Positions 1-7,943 are shown, counted from the stretch's first letter. The stretch is 64,000 bases of DNA from Petrocella sp024636985 (GCA_024636985.1 JAGXFY010000022.1:1-64000), one strand, 5' to 3'. The notes: a model not told the origin generated them from the letters alone. Translations and numbers: made by a program.

Positions 1-60
1 CGACTGGCCCTTGAGATTGACAATATTCTTAGAGAAATGCAATCCAAGTATAAAAAATAA
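1..60 (+). CDS. C-terminal end of an unidentified protein (partial)
   Basis: The first 60 bases read as one open frame (RLALEIDNILREMQSKYKK) ending in TAA at 58-60. The gene starts outside the window. Nineteen charged, helix-prone residues are too few to name a family. The stop codon directly abuts the terminal repeat at 61-81, so the last codons may have been altered by insertion of that element. A terminator follows at 97-146. Confidence 0.5.
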   Translation, partial: RLALEIDNILREMQSKYKK

Positions 61-81
61 CTTAGTTTTGATACCTTAACC
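61..81. repeat. Terminal repeat end of the GGTTAAGG...TCAAAACTA family
   Basis: The reverse complement reads GGTTAAGGTATCAAAACTA, which matches the terminal inverted repeats of the elements at 19880-19998 and 59314-59397 with one base change. Only one end is visible. Like the 19880 copy it is followed by ATATTT. It is either a solo end or the right end of a copy whose left end lies outside the window. Confidence 0.6.
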
Positions 82-96
82 ATATTTTATTAGATA

Positions 97-146
97 CAAA
101 TAGAAGCGTTGCCAGACGGCATCGCTTCTATTTGTTTTAGTTTTTT
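97..146 (+). terminator. Rho-independent terminator
   Basis: The 12-bp perfect arms CAAATAGAAGCG (97-108) and CGCTTCTATTTG (123-134) enclose a second small stem TGCC/GGCA. A T-rich run, TTTTAGTTTTTT, follows. It ends the transcript of the gene at 1-60. Confidence 0.8.
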
Positions 147-157
147 CTATATATAAA

Positions 158-420
158 TTACGTTGTTACATTCGAAACTATATATTCACCATCCTCATAA
201 TCAATTTGAATATCTGATCCGTCACCTAAGGATCCCTCTAATATTTTTTTCCTAGTTTCTTTCAATCTGCTTTTGAATAAAATATTTTATAGGTCTTGCC
301 CCAAATTGAGGGCTATAGGCTTCATGTGTTGCTTGAATAATGGCATGTTCACTCATGCTAATTTTAATATGTCACTCATCTAATCTCTTTTGTAATGCCA
401 TTAAAGTTAAAGGACTTGAC
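158..420 (-). pseudogene. clpB: Remnant of the C-terminal end of the ClpB disaggregase
   Basis: Read on the minus strand, this stretch gives the D2 C-terminal part of ClpB/Hsp104. It runs from QKRLDE, stop, HIKISMSEHA to AYSPQFGARPIKYFIQKQIE, and then, one frame over, to ETRKKILEGSLGDGSDIQID and YEDGEYIVSNVTT, stop. The block GARPIK matches the conserved GARPLKR of the family. Two lesions are visible: an in-frame TGA where the family usually has Arg (a CGA to TGA change would explain it), and a one-base insertion after QKQIE. Everything upstream of this roughly 85-residue tail is missing. No functional clpB is present in the window. Confidence 0.8.
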
Positions 421-447
421 TGCCTATATTTGAGGTCATTTTTAGTT

Positions 448-1659
448 TTATTGATTCTTTGGCATGCTTTGAGATAGAACAATACCTAATAAACATAAAC
501 TAATTATAAAATAGAAAATAACATCATGGTGATTAAAATAATCAAATAGTAATCCCGATACATAGACACCGACAATCGCTCCAATACCATAAGCTGTAAA
601 TACGACACCATAATTTTGACTGTAATTTGTACCACCGTATAATAAAAGTGTTGATGTTGGTGCAATAGCTAGCCAGCCACCTAAGTTCATCCAGAAGATG
701 GAAAAAGATATTATGTAAATAATTACACTACCTTCTCTTGCAAAAAGCATCAGAATCGCACTTGTTAGAATCAAGATAAAAGATAGCAGCATCACTTTCT
801 TATAAGAAAGCTTATCCGTTAACCATCCAAAAAGAGGCCTACCAATCCCATTAAACACTGCAAAAACAGATACAAACAAAGGCGCTGTTAATGATGATAA
901 TCCTATAAGGTCAACACCGATATTATTGGTCATGCCTATAATGGTTAAACCAATCATAGTGCCTAAGACAAAACATATATATAGGCTTTTAAAGCTTTTT
1001 GTCTTTATCATTTCTCGAGTTGAAAAACTACCACTATTATTTAAAAGGTGGGGCTTAATTATAAACGATCTCTCTTCAGGCAGCTTTACATATTTTGATA
1101 GTAAAGGAATTATTATGGCAAAAGATAAACCTAATATTTTAAATGCATCTAAAACACCAAAACCTTCAATTAAAGCTTTTGCAGCTGGAGCGGTCACAAA
1201 AGGCGAAAGCCCGAAACCCGTTAATACGAGACCAACAACCAATCCCTTCTTATTTGGAAACCACTTTGCTACAACCGATATCGGTACACCGTAGATGATA
1301 CCAACGCCTATGCCCACAATAGCGCCATAGGTCAATGTTAACATATAGATATTCTCTGCATAGCCTGAAGCAAACCAACCGATACCAACTAGGATACCCC
1401 CAACTGACATCATACTTGTAGGTGTAAGTCGATCAATAAACTTGCCTGAAACCAACATGGAAAAAGCATAAAATGCTAAGGAAAACATATATGGCATACC
1501 GCTTTGAACTGTACCCACATCAAACAGTGCCTCTACAGACCCTCTAAAAATACTCCATGAATAGACCGTTCCTAAGCACATCATAATGACAATGCCCAAA
1601 AAAACATAAACCCATGGATTTGTTTCTCGAATTTTCTGATTGTTTTGATATTCTAACAT
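448..1659 (-). CDS. MFS transporter, OFA (oxalate/formate antiporter-like) family
   Basis: A 403-residue protein with about 12 hydrophobic segments. After a short cytoplasmic N-terminus comes the first helix, with the GxxYSWSIF pattern typical of the OFA branch of the major facilitator superfamily. The loop between helices 2 and 3 (GKFIDRLTP) and the glycine-rich GAIVGIGVGIIYGVPISVV segment are family features. Members carry small carboxylates such as oxalate, formate or lactate; the substrate cannot be read here. The gene stands alone. Its minus-strand upstream region holds a plausible TATATT -10 box near 1697. Nothing in the reading frame looks damaged. Confidence 0.85.
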   Translation of the reverse strand: MLEYQNNQKIRETNPWVYVFLGIVIMMCLGTVYSWSIFRGSVEALFDVGTVQSGMPYMFSLAFYAFSMLVSGKFIDRLTPTSMMSVGGILVGIGWFASGYAENIYMLTLTYGAIVGIGVGIIYGVPISVVAKWFPNKKGLVVGLVLTGFGLSPFVTAPAAKALIEGFGVLDAFKILGLSFAIIIPLLSKYVKLPEERSFIIKPHLLNNSGSFSTREMIKTKSFKSLYICFVLGTMIGLTIIGMTNNIGVDLIGLSSLTAPLFVSVFAVFNGIGRPLFGWLTDKLSYKKVMLLSFILILTSAILMLFAREGSVIIYIISFSIFWMNLGGWLAIAPTSTLLLYGGTNYSQNYGVVFTAYGIGAIVGVYVSGLLFDYFNHHDVIFYFIISLCLLGIVLSQSMPKNQ

Positions 1660-1842
1660 TTCCTATACCTCATATTTTTTATTTAAACTTCTACTAATAT
1701 AGCATAGAAAAGGCTTTTATGAAAAGACCTGATTCTATAAAATATTAATATCTTGTTTTTTCAAAGGATCATCTACTATAGAAAAATTCCTTTTAATCAT
1801 GTATACTTAAAGGATTAAACGTGAAGACAGGAGAGATAAACC

Positions 1843-2319
1843 ATGCATATCATTCGAGAATATCTACCTGGGATGAGGACATTCAAAACAGCCCTATCCG
1901 TTTTCCTGTGCATTACCATATGGCGCATATGGAATGCTGATTTTCCTTTTTTTGCTTGTATCGCAGCAGTCATCACAACACAGAATACTATAGAAAGCAC
2001 GAAAAGAGTCGGAATTAACCGGTTTTTAGGCACATTAATAGGCGCTTGTGTTGGCGCTCTGATTGTTTGGTTCTTTCCCAGCAACACCATCACATTGACC
2101 TTAGGCATTATTGTGGTCATCCATTTGACCACACTTGTAAAGAAAGGTGGTTCCGCTGCCATTGCAAGTATTGTCTATTTAACTATTATGATTAATATTG
2201 GTGCTGAATCCATTAATACCTACATTTTATTAAGGGTTGTGGAAACAACCTTAGGTATACTTGTTGCTACAATTATAAATACTAGGATTAGGCCTCCCGA
2301 AGAGGCAGATGCAGTGTGA
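1843..2319 (+). CDS. FUSC/aromatic-acid-exporter-like membrane protein
   Basis: A 158-residue protein made almost entirely of membrane helices. It opens with a short amphipathic stretch, then GMRTFKTALSVFLCITIW and PFFACIAAVITTQNTIESTK. These resemble the start of ArAE_1/FUSC (DUF939-like) proteins of Firmicutes, in which a Gly-rich second half (RFLGTLIGACVGALIVW) follows. It ends IRPPEE, as many family members do. Only the membrane half of the larger family is present. The start is set by a GGAGAG ribosome site 7 bases upstream. The export role is inferred from the family. It is monocistronic and followed by a strong terminator. Confidence 0.75.
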   Translation: MHIIREYLPGMRTFKTALSVFLCITIWRIWNADFPFFACIAAVITTQNTIESTKRVGINRFLGTLIGACVGALIVWFFPSNTITLTLGIIVVIHLTTLVKKGGSAAIASIVYLTIMINIGAESINTYILLRVVETTLGILVATIINTRIRPPEEADAV

Positions 2320-2351
2320 ATGTCTTTCCTAGAGAACAAGAAAGTAGAAAT

Positions 2352-2394
2352 AAAAAGAAGTGTCAATATAATATACATTGACACTTCTTTTATA
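2352..2394. terminator. Bidirectional terminator
   Basis: A 14-15 bp stem (AAAAGAAGTGTCAAT pairing with ATTGACACTTCTTTT) lies between convergent genes, with A-runs before it and T-runs after it. It can serve both the FUSC-like gene and the opu operon. Confidence 0.85.
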
Positions 2395-2400
2395 TTCATT

Positions 2401-2450
2401 AAGCTAAAGCTTTATTTTTTAAGCTAAAGCTTTATTTTTTAAGCTAAAGC
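2401..2450. repeat. Tandem 20-bp repeat over the opuAA stop codon
   Basis: The unit AAGCTAAAGCTTTATTTTTT occurs twice in full (2401-2420, 2421-2440) and a third time as its first 10 bases (2441-2450). The third copy encodes the last codons and the stop of opuAA. Copies one and two repeat the gene end outside the frame. This looks like slippage or unequal duplication. Confidence 0.9.
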
Positions 2451-3608
2451 ACTAACGGCATCTTCATAACTGATGACACCTCTTAACCGACCTGCTTTAT
2501 CTGTGATTGCAACATCATAATTACTTTTATCCAACTTCTCCCATATCTCGTGAAGATAAGCATTCCTATGTAAGCTTTCTACATCTGTAACTATAGCATC
2601 ATTAATATTGCTTTTCTCCAATTTAATTAGATCCTTATAAGCAACATAACCTAATAATTTTCGATCTTCATCCACAACAAAACAGAATTCTCTATTAAAG
2701 CTCTCCAGTTTTTTTATGACCCCTTCTCTTGACTCACCTTTTTTAGCGAGAGTGAAAGGTTGACGCATAACTGTTCTTACTCTTAGTACTCTTGATTTGT
2801 CCACATCTTCAATAAAACTCTTCACATAATCATTCGCCGGATTTTCAAAGAAATCATTGGGTTGGCCAATTTGTACCAGTTCACCATCTTTAAGCAAGGC
2901 TATTCTATCACCCAGTTTAAAAGCTTCATTCATATCATGGGTTATGAAAACAATGGTTTTTTCCATATAATCTTCCATGCTTAAAAGCTCCGTTTGCATT
3001 TCTCTACGTATTAACGGATCAAGGGCACCAAAAGGTTCATCCATAAGGAGTATCTCTGGTTCGTTGGTTAACGCTCTGGCAATACCCACTCTTTGCTTCA
3101 TTCCACCACTTAACTGTCTTGGAAAATAGTTTTCCCAGCCTTTAAGACCTACAAGTTCTATAGCTTCCATGGCTTTTTTCGATATTTCTTCTTCTGAAAC
3201 ACCTTGAACTTCAAGTCCATATTCTACATTCTTTAAAACTGTTCTATGACTCAGTAAGCCAAAGTGTTGAAATACCATGGCTACTTTATTTCTTCTCATA
3301 TCCAACAATTGTTCCTTATTGTATTTGGTTATATCGTCACCATCAATAAGTAGCTGGCCTTTTGTTGGCACGTTCAGCATATTCATACAACGAATTAAGG
3401 ATGACTTACCACTGCCTGACAAACCAACAATGACAAACATTTCCCCTTCTTCAATATCAATGTTAATATTGTTAACACCAACAGCCGTACCTGTCTTCTC
3501 TCTTATTTCTTGTATTGTAATACCCTGTTCTAACATCTTTAGGGCTTCTTCTTTTTTATCTCCAAATATCAAAGTCAAATCCTTGATTTCAATCTTCTTA
3601 TTTTCCAT
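2439..3608 (-). CDS. opuAA: Glycine betaine ABC transporter, ATP-binding protein with CBS domains
   Basis: A 389-residue ATPase of the ProV/OpuAA family that powers import of betaine-type compatible solutes. Walker A GLSGSGKS lies at about 62-69, the signature LSGGMKQRVG near 165, and Walker B ILLMDEPFGALD just after. From about residue 275 to the end there is a tandem CBS pair (VRTVMRQPFTLAKKGES and similar), which in OpuA senses ionic strength or c-di-AMP. The N-terminal extension before the ABC core (DKKEEALKMLEQGITIQEI) is also typical of this family. The start follows GGAGTG by 7 bases. It is the last gene of the opu operon, 6 bases after opuAB. Confidence 0.95.
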   Translation of the reverse strand: MENKKIEIKDLTLIFGDKKEEALKMLEQGITIQEIREKTGTAVGVNNINIDIEEGEMFVIVGLSGSGKSSLIRCMNMLNVPTKGQLLIDGDDITKYNKEQLLDMRRNKVAMVFQHFGLLSHRTVLKNVEYGLEVQGVSEEEISKKAMEAIELVGLKGWENYFPRQLSGGMKQRVGIARALTNEPEILLMDEPFGALDPLIRREMQTELLSMEDYMEKTIVFITHDMNEAFKLGDRIALLKDGELVQIGQPNDFFENPANDYVKSFIEDVDKSRVLRVRTVMRQPFTLAKKGESREGVIKKLESFNREFCFVVDEDRKLLGYVAYKDLIKLEKSNINDAIVTDVESLHRNAYLHEIWEKLDKSNYDVAITDKAGRLRGVISYEDAVSALA

Positions 3609-3614
3609 AATTTA

Positions 3615-4466
3615 TCACTCCGTTTCCTTAAGTCTGTTGGCAAAACCTTGCAAGACGCGATCTAGTATAATCGCTAGAAAAACAATACCTAAGCCTGCCT
3701 GAAAACCTTGTCCAACTTCAAGTCTACGAATTGATATTAAAACTTGCTCACCAATACCTTCAGCACCAATCATTGATGATATAACAACCATAGCCATGGC
3801 CATCATCGTAGTTTGATTTACACCTGTCATAATGGTTGAAAGGGCTTGAGGTAATTCTATCTTCATTAGCATTTGTTTTGGTGTAGAACCAAAAGATAAT
3901 CCCGCTTCAATGACTTCTTTATCTACATTAGAAATACCAAGATAAGTCAATCGGATAAGCGGAGGCAGTGCATATGTCGTCGTTGCAAATACAGCCGGCA
4001 CTTTACCAAAACCGAAAAGCATAACCGCCGGTAATAAGTATACAAAACTTGGCATGGTTTGCATGGCATCTAGTATCGGCATAACAATCCGTTTGGTTCG
4101 ATCGGATTTTGCCATGAATATACCAAGAGGTAATCCCAAAACAAGAGATACCAATACTGAAATAATGACAATTGCTAATGTATAAAGCATCATGTCCCAT
4201 AAGCCAAAAAATCCAATGGCTAATAACATGGCTGACAGTGCAATCCCCATCTTAAGACTATATAATTTGTAGCCTGCATAAAACAAGGCAATCACCATTA
4301 ACCACCACGGTATGATGTTCAATGTGAATTCGATACCATTAAATATTGTTAGTATAAACTGAGTGATGGCGTCAAAGAAACCACCTAAATTTACCAGCAA
4401 CCAATTGACAAAATTATCAATAGGATCGCTGATTTGAAAACGTAATTCTTCTGGAAAACTAAACAT
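3615..4466 (-). CDS. opuAB: Glycine betaine ABC transporter, permease
   Basis: A 283-residue permease of the ProW/OpuAB family. A hydrophilic N-terminus leads into several membrane helices. The cytoplasmic EAA loop that docks on the ATPase is visible as EAGLSFGSTPKQMLMKIELP, followed by the family-typical stretch ALSTIMTGVNQTTMMAMAMV. It forms the membrane channel for betaine uptake with OpuAA. An AGGAG site lies 11 bases before the ATG. Unlike many opuA operons, here the binding-protein gene comes first, and opuAB is separated from it by about 290 bases that hold two hairpin structures, so its level may be set apart from that of OpuAC. Confidence 0.95.
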   Translation of the reverse strand: MFSFPEELRFQISDPIDNFVNWLLVNLGGFFDAITQFILTIFNGIEFTLNIIPWWLMVIALFYAGYKLYSLKMGIALSAMLLAIGFFGLWDMMLYTLAIVIISVLVSLVLGLPLGIFMAKSDRTKRIVMPILDAMQTMPSFVYLLPAVMLFGFGKVPAVFATTTYALPPLIRLTYLGISNVDKEVIEAGLSFGSTPKQMLMKIELPQALSTIMTGVNQTTMMAMAMVVISSMIGAEGIGEQVLISIRRLEVGQGFQAGLGIVFLAIILDRVLQGFANRLKETE

Positions 4467-4530
4467 GTTTCAATCAACTCCTTTTTATAAAAATGGCTAT
4501 GCCACATAAAGTGTTCAATCCTATTTCTAC

Positions 4531-4577
4531 GATAGAAAATTTTTACAAGTATACGCCACAAGTAAAAATTTTCTATC
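4531..4577. repeat. Perfect 16-bp inverted repeat inside the opu operon
   Basis: GATAGAAAATTTTTAC (4531-4546) is repeated in perfect inverse at 4562-4577 around a 15-base loop. It lies about 65 bases upstream of opuAB on the transcribed minus strand. No clean T-run follows, so it is more likely an mRNA-stabilising or attenuating hairpin than a full terminator. Confidence 0.8.
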
Positions 4578-4586
4578 AGGGAAATA

Positions 4587-4692
4587 ACAAAGCGACTATG
4601 TCGCTTTGTCCTTGCAAATTGTTCACAGCAGGAAAGGTCCTCAGGGCTACTAGCTATGTTTTATAGCTAATAGCTTTTTCAGGCCTTTCCTA
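4587..4692. repeat. Distant member (copy A) of the junction-plus-hairpin repeat family
   Basis: It begins with the stem ACAAAGCGA/TCGCTTTGT (4587-4609), passes CAAATTGTTC, and then forms a long hairpin whose outer arms are AGGAAAGG and CCTTTCCT around an inner stem TAGCTAT/ATAGCTA. The order of pieces and the AGGAAAG...CTTTCCT arms match the copies at 15865-16106, 30843-30935 and 51780-51878. The primary sequence otherwise differs. It lies between opuAC and opuAB. Confidence 0.5.
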
Positions 4693-4753
4693 AAGAATAA
4701 GAAATCAAAAGATGTTTCCATCTTTTGATTTCACATTACAGCTACATTATATT

Positions 4754-5731
4754 TTATTGAATGGCAGCCATAATCTTATCATATGCTTCTTCTGTAACCC
4801 AACTTGCCCATATATCTTGCTTTTCATTTAAGAACCATTTGGCAGCAACATCTGCTTCCACTTCATTTTCTTGCATATATGCAAGGGCTTCACTTGTTAA
4901 TGATGATGAGGTTGTATATTGTCTTAGAAATTCAGTGATTTCTGGATAGTCATCTACAAATTCAGGTGTGGATACAACTTGTACGTCCACAGATGGGAAT
5001 GATCCGATTCCAGCTGCAAAATCATCAACAGAGTAAGGCGTATCTTCTAATAATACCAAGTCAAATAAACCCATAACCCATGTAGGTTCCCAGTTATAAC
5101 CTAACCATGGTTCACCTTTTGCATAAGCAGATGCAAGTGTTGCATTTAATGTTGCACCTGAGTCAATTGTTTTAAAGTTATATTGCTCATCTAGACCATA
5201 TGCTTCCATTTTGTTATGAAGAAAGGCTGTTGCTGACCATCCTTCCGGTCCACCATAAATGATACCCATATCAGGATTTTCAGGATCTGTAAAATATTCT
5301 ACATACTCCGGTAAATCTTGCACAGATTTTAGATCCGGAAGTAAAGCATCATCACCTTCAACTAAATAAGCAGGTACATATAAACCTTGGACATTATCAT
5401 CAAAGTTAGTGGCTAGTTTTACATAATCACCATTTTCTATATCTTCCGGATACGTCGGTACATTGTCCGCCCATAATTCAAGCGCTAAATCAATAGTTTT
5501 ATTTTTTAGCCCTGAAATCATAACCGCAGTGTCCGCAATAATGATTTCTGTTTCAACACCATATCCTTCTTCTAAGATAACTTTAACTACTTGGTCATGG
5601 AAAGCATTGCTATCCCAATCACCTTCTCCAATTACGATTTTCTCCGGTTCACTAGCACAAGCACCTAAGCTTATAACCAACACAGCACTCATAAGTACCA
5701 TGGTTATTTTCTTCCATATTTTCCGATTCAT
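4754..5731 (-). CDS. opuAC: Glycine betaine ABC transporter, substrate-binding lipoprotein
   Basis: A 325-residue lipoprotein. The signal peptide ends in the lipobox LGAC, giving lipidated Cys25. The rest is one OpuAC-type binding domain starting KIVIGEGDWDSNAFH. Tryptophans in GDWDS, ELWADN and NWEPTW are the kind of residues that form the aromatic cage around a quaternary amine in ProX/OpuAC proteins. The protein captures betaine-like solutes outside the membrane and hands them to OpuAB. GGAGG lies 6 bases before the ATG. It is the first gene of the operon and has its own strong promoter with repeated half-sites (5784-5855). Confidence 0.95.
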   Translation of the reverse strand: MNRKIWKKITMVLMSAVLVISLGACASEPEKIVIGEGDWDSNAFHDQVVKVILEEGYGVETEIIIADTAVMISGLKNKTIDLALELWADNVPTYPEDIENGDYVKLATNFDDNVQGLYVPAYLVEGDDALLPDLKSVQDLPEYVEYFTDPENPDMGIIYGGPEGWSATAFLHNKMEAYGLDEQYNFKTIDSGATLNATLASAYAKGEPWLGYNWEPTWVMGLFDLVLLEDTPYSVDDFAAGIGSFPSVDVQVVSTPEFVDDYPEITEFLRQYTTSSSLTSEALAYMQENEVEADVAAKWFLNEKQDIWASWVTEEAYDKIMAAIQ

Positions 5732-5783
5732 AATAATCCTCCTGTTTTTTGTGTATTATATTCATAATATAGATTTTGAACCA

Positions 5784-5823
5784 ACAACTTTAATATTAAT
5801 ATAAGTTGTCTGTTCACACAACT
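5784..5823 (-). promoter_or_regulatory. Candidate operator of the opu operon
   Basis: Three half-sites alternate in orientation: ACAACTT (5784-5790), AAGTTGT (5803-5809) and ACAACT (5818-5823). The first two form a near-palindrome with an AT-rich centre. All lie just downstream of the -10 box, where a bound protein would block transcription. The bipartite layout is the kind bound by BusR-type repressors; a BusR-like gene is at 25961-26602. That link is inference. Confidence 0.55.
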
Positions 5824-5826
5824 CTT

Positions 5827-5855
5827 ATTGTAGCATAATCAATTTTTTTTGTAAA
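5827..5855 (-). promoter_or_regulatory. Promoter of opuAC-opuAB-opuAA
   Basis: On the minus strand, -35 TTTACA (5850-5855) and -10 TACAAT (5827-5832) are separated by exactly 17 bases. This is a good sigma-A match about 95 bases before the opuAC start. Confidence 0.8.
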
Positions 5856-5983
5856 GGAAGACATGCCCTTCTACCTATTGCTCATGCTTCTCATCTGTTG
5901 CTATAACTTGGCTAAGACCTTTTTGGAAAACTTCATTTTTTTATTCTCTACTTTCTTAAAATTGGATTAAAACGTAAGTTTTT

Positions 5984-6014
5984 TTGTCATTTTTTCTTAT
6001 TCTTGTGCTATACT
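5984..6014 (+). promoter_or_regulatory. Promoter of the membrane protein pair
   Basis: TTGTCA (5984-5989) and the extended -10 TGCTATACT (box 6009-6014) are separated by 19 bases. The long spacer is offset by the TGC extension. The rest of 5856-5983 is AT-rich and shows no gene. Confidence 0.6.
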
Positions 6015-6099
6015 AGCTTTATTGTTGATGAAACAATGGTTAAAGCTTCAAACAACACTTTAACCCCTATAGATAAATATCATGAGAAGGGAGTACCAA

Positions 6100-7089
6100 A
6101 TGAAAGGAAACAGTTTCAACAAAATTCTTAAGCTTTTTGATTATTTCAAAATAGCATTTCAATTGAACTTAAGTAACAAACAACTTTACAAACCACAGAT
6201 TATATTTCTTGTTATCCGAGGGATTCTGATTATTGCAAGTGCATTCACTTTACTTAGTATCGGTGACAAGATGATTCATCTTACAACAATGGACTTTGAA
6301 CGATTTACAAGTCTTTTTTGGTCCGAATTCCGGGGCATACCTTCATTATTAGTCGTTCTCACTTTACTGGTTATGATTTTTGGATCAACCTATGTAGAAT
6401 CCGGTCTTTATCATATGTTCTACAAAGCCTATAAAAGAGAATTGACTGCTGGTGATTTTTCAACAGGGGCCGGTACCTACTTTTTCAAGTTTTTAGGTGG
6501 TAATATTCTTATAATATTTTTTTGGCTCTTAGCCCTTATACCCTATTTTATTACCGGTATCCTAACACTAACCGTAGGCTTTACTTTGATCCCTATCCTA
6601 GTCAGTACTTTTCTACTGGTTTGGAAAGCTTCATTGGTGTCGGATGGCACCACGCTTGGTGGTGCTTTTAAGAACAGTTACCGATTTGCAAAAGCCAATT
6701 TCATCCCAACAATGTCATTTGTTATTATAAGAAATGCCATGACCAGTATCACTTCTGGTGGTGGCGGCGGTGGTGGCGGATCTTCAAACATCCCCCAAAC
6801 CACCAATAATACGAATAATATTATTCAAGATATGCCTTCTGATTTCTCATCACAGGATTTCCCTTTCTCGAATGATTTTTTTAACTATGATATCCTAAAG
6901 CTATTCGTTATCGGCATAACAACCTTAATTACTGTCGGCACCATCATAACAGGGTTGATCCAAATGCTTTTTAATATTTTCTTTGGATTGACAACCATTG
7001 TTCTCTATAATGAAGGCTGGCATCTAGAAGAGGCAGTATATGATGACCTACCAACTCAGGAAATCCAAAACGAGGGGGTGCAATCATGA
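6100..7089 (+). CDS. Multi-spanning membrane protein with a poly-glycine tract
   Basis: A protein of 329 residues with about six hydrophobic segments; I do not recognise a family. An ATG exists at 6082, but GAAGGGAG lies right after it and 7 bases before the ATG at 6100, so 6100 is chosen. After the segment TLIPILVSTFLLVWKASLV there is a soluble insert with eight consecutive glycines followed by an Asn/Thr/Ser-rich, Asp/Phe-rich stretch (NTNNIIQDMPSDFSSQDF), then two more helices. The stop overlaps the ATG of the next gene by 4 bases. The layout resembles that of the next protein, so the pair probably forms one membrane complex. No function is assigned. Confidence 0.8.
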   Translation: MKGNSFNKILKLFDYFKIAFQLNLSNKQLYKPQIIFLVIRGILIIASAFTLLSIGDKMIHLTTMDFERFTSLFWSEFRGIPSLLVVLTLLVMIFGSTYVESGLYHMFYKAYKRELTAGDFSTGAGTYFFKFLGGNILIIFFWLLALIPYFITGILTLTVGFTLIPILVSTFLLVWKASLVSDGTTLGGAFKNSYRFAKANFIPTMSFVIIRNAMTSITSGGGGGGGGSSNIPQTTNNTNNIIQDMPSDFSSQDFPFSNDFFNYDILKLFVIGITTLITVGTIITGLIQMLFNIFFGLTTIVLYNEGWHLEEAVYDDLPTQEIQNEGVQS

Positions 7090-7868
7090 ACAACTTTAAT
7101 AATTTGATGGATGATATGAAAGAAGCTTTAACACTCAGTCGCCGTTACAAGAGTTTATTTCTACCTGCATTAATCGCAAATCTAATTATGCTTGTACTTG
7201 GTTTTGTAATGATTTTTGTTGTGATTTTCTTTGTTATGGGTACGATTATGTCCTTTACTGCATCACAGACCAATTGGACATACCTTGTTAGTATTGCAAT
7301 CATAACCCTACTTTTGATCTTGATTTTCAGCTTGGTTTTTATGGCCCTTGATCTTGGTATTAACAGTATTGTCATTGGATCCGTGAATGGTGAGAAACCA
7401 AGCGCCAAAATATTTTTTAACGGCATCCGCACTTTTTTCCTTAAAGTACTCTTAACCAAAGTCGGCCTCTTTTTTCTATATACAATTGGGTTCGTTCTCT
7501 TATTGATTCCTTACCTATTGTACTTAATAACTGTTGGTGTATTAACTGGTGGCTATGGTATTCTTTTCTTAACCTGTTTACTTCAAGCCTTTCTTGGTTC
7601 TTGGGTACTACTACTTATGGAAAATGAAGATCATTTGATGAGTGGCTTTTCAAGCGTCGCGATGAACTTAAGATTTGGTAAAAAATACTTTTGGCTTATG
7701 ATTTTGGTCTTCTTCATTCAGCTCCAATTAACTGCCTACCTTCCCGGACTTTTTGGATTGTTAGGTGCTACTCTAGCAACACTGTTCATTAGTTATGTGG
7801 TTACGACTGTATTCAAAATAGTTGTCTTGCTTACTTATAGAAGATATAAGGAAAACCTTGAAATATAG
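7086..7868 (+). CDS. Multi-spanning membrane protein, partner of the preceding gene
   Basis: A 260-residue, strongly hydrophobic protein with about six membrane segments. It opens with a short polar region (NNFNNLMDDMKEALTLSRRYK) that parallels the start of the upstream protein (NKILKLFDYFKIAFQLNL). GAGGGGG precedes the ATG at a good distance, and the start overlaps the previous stop (ATGA-type), indicating translational coupling. No catalytic motif is visible. The polytopic layout, with amphipathic loops between helix pairs, resembles uncharacterised Firmicutes integral membrane proteins. The operon ends at the terminator 7886-7935. Confidence 0.8.
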   Translation: MNNFNNLMDDMKEALTLSRRYKSLFLPALIANLIMLVLGFVMIFVVIFFVMGTIMSFTASQTNWTYLVSIAIITLLLILIFSLVFMALDLGINSIVIGSVNGEKPSAKIFFNGIRTFFLKVLLTKVGLFFLYTIGFVLLLIPYLLYLITVGVLTGGYGILFLTCLLQAFLGSWVLLLMENEDHLMSGFSSVAMNLRFGKKYFWLMILVFFIQLQLTAYLPGLFGLLGATLATLFISYVVTTVFKIVVLLTYRRYKENLEI

Positions 7869-7885
7869 TAACGTTTAATAAGTTA

Positions 7886-7935
7886 AAAAGAAAGCATCAG
7901 CCAATCGTTTTATTAATGGCTGATGCTTTCTTTTT
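7886..7935. terminator. Bidirectional terminator
   Basis: AAAAGAAAGCATCAGCCA pairs with TGGCTGATGCTTTCTTTT around a 13-base loop, with A-runs before and T-runs after. It separates the convergent genes at 7086 and 7944. Confidence 0.9.
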
Positions 7936-7943
7936 CTATAATA

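Noticed and set aside
926..1294. 122-residue open frame on the plus strand inside the MFS gene
   Set aside because: It is antisense to a clear transporter, has no ribosome site and shows the composition of a shadow frame.
2401..2450. Possible CRISPR or operator iterons
   Set aside because: Only two and a half contiguous 20-bp units covering a stop codon; duplication of the gene end explains them.
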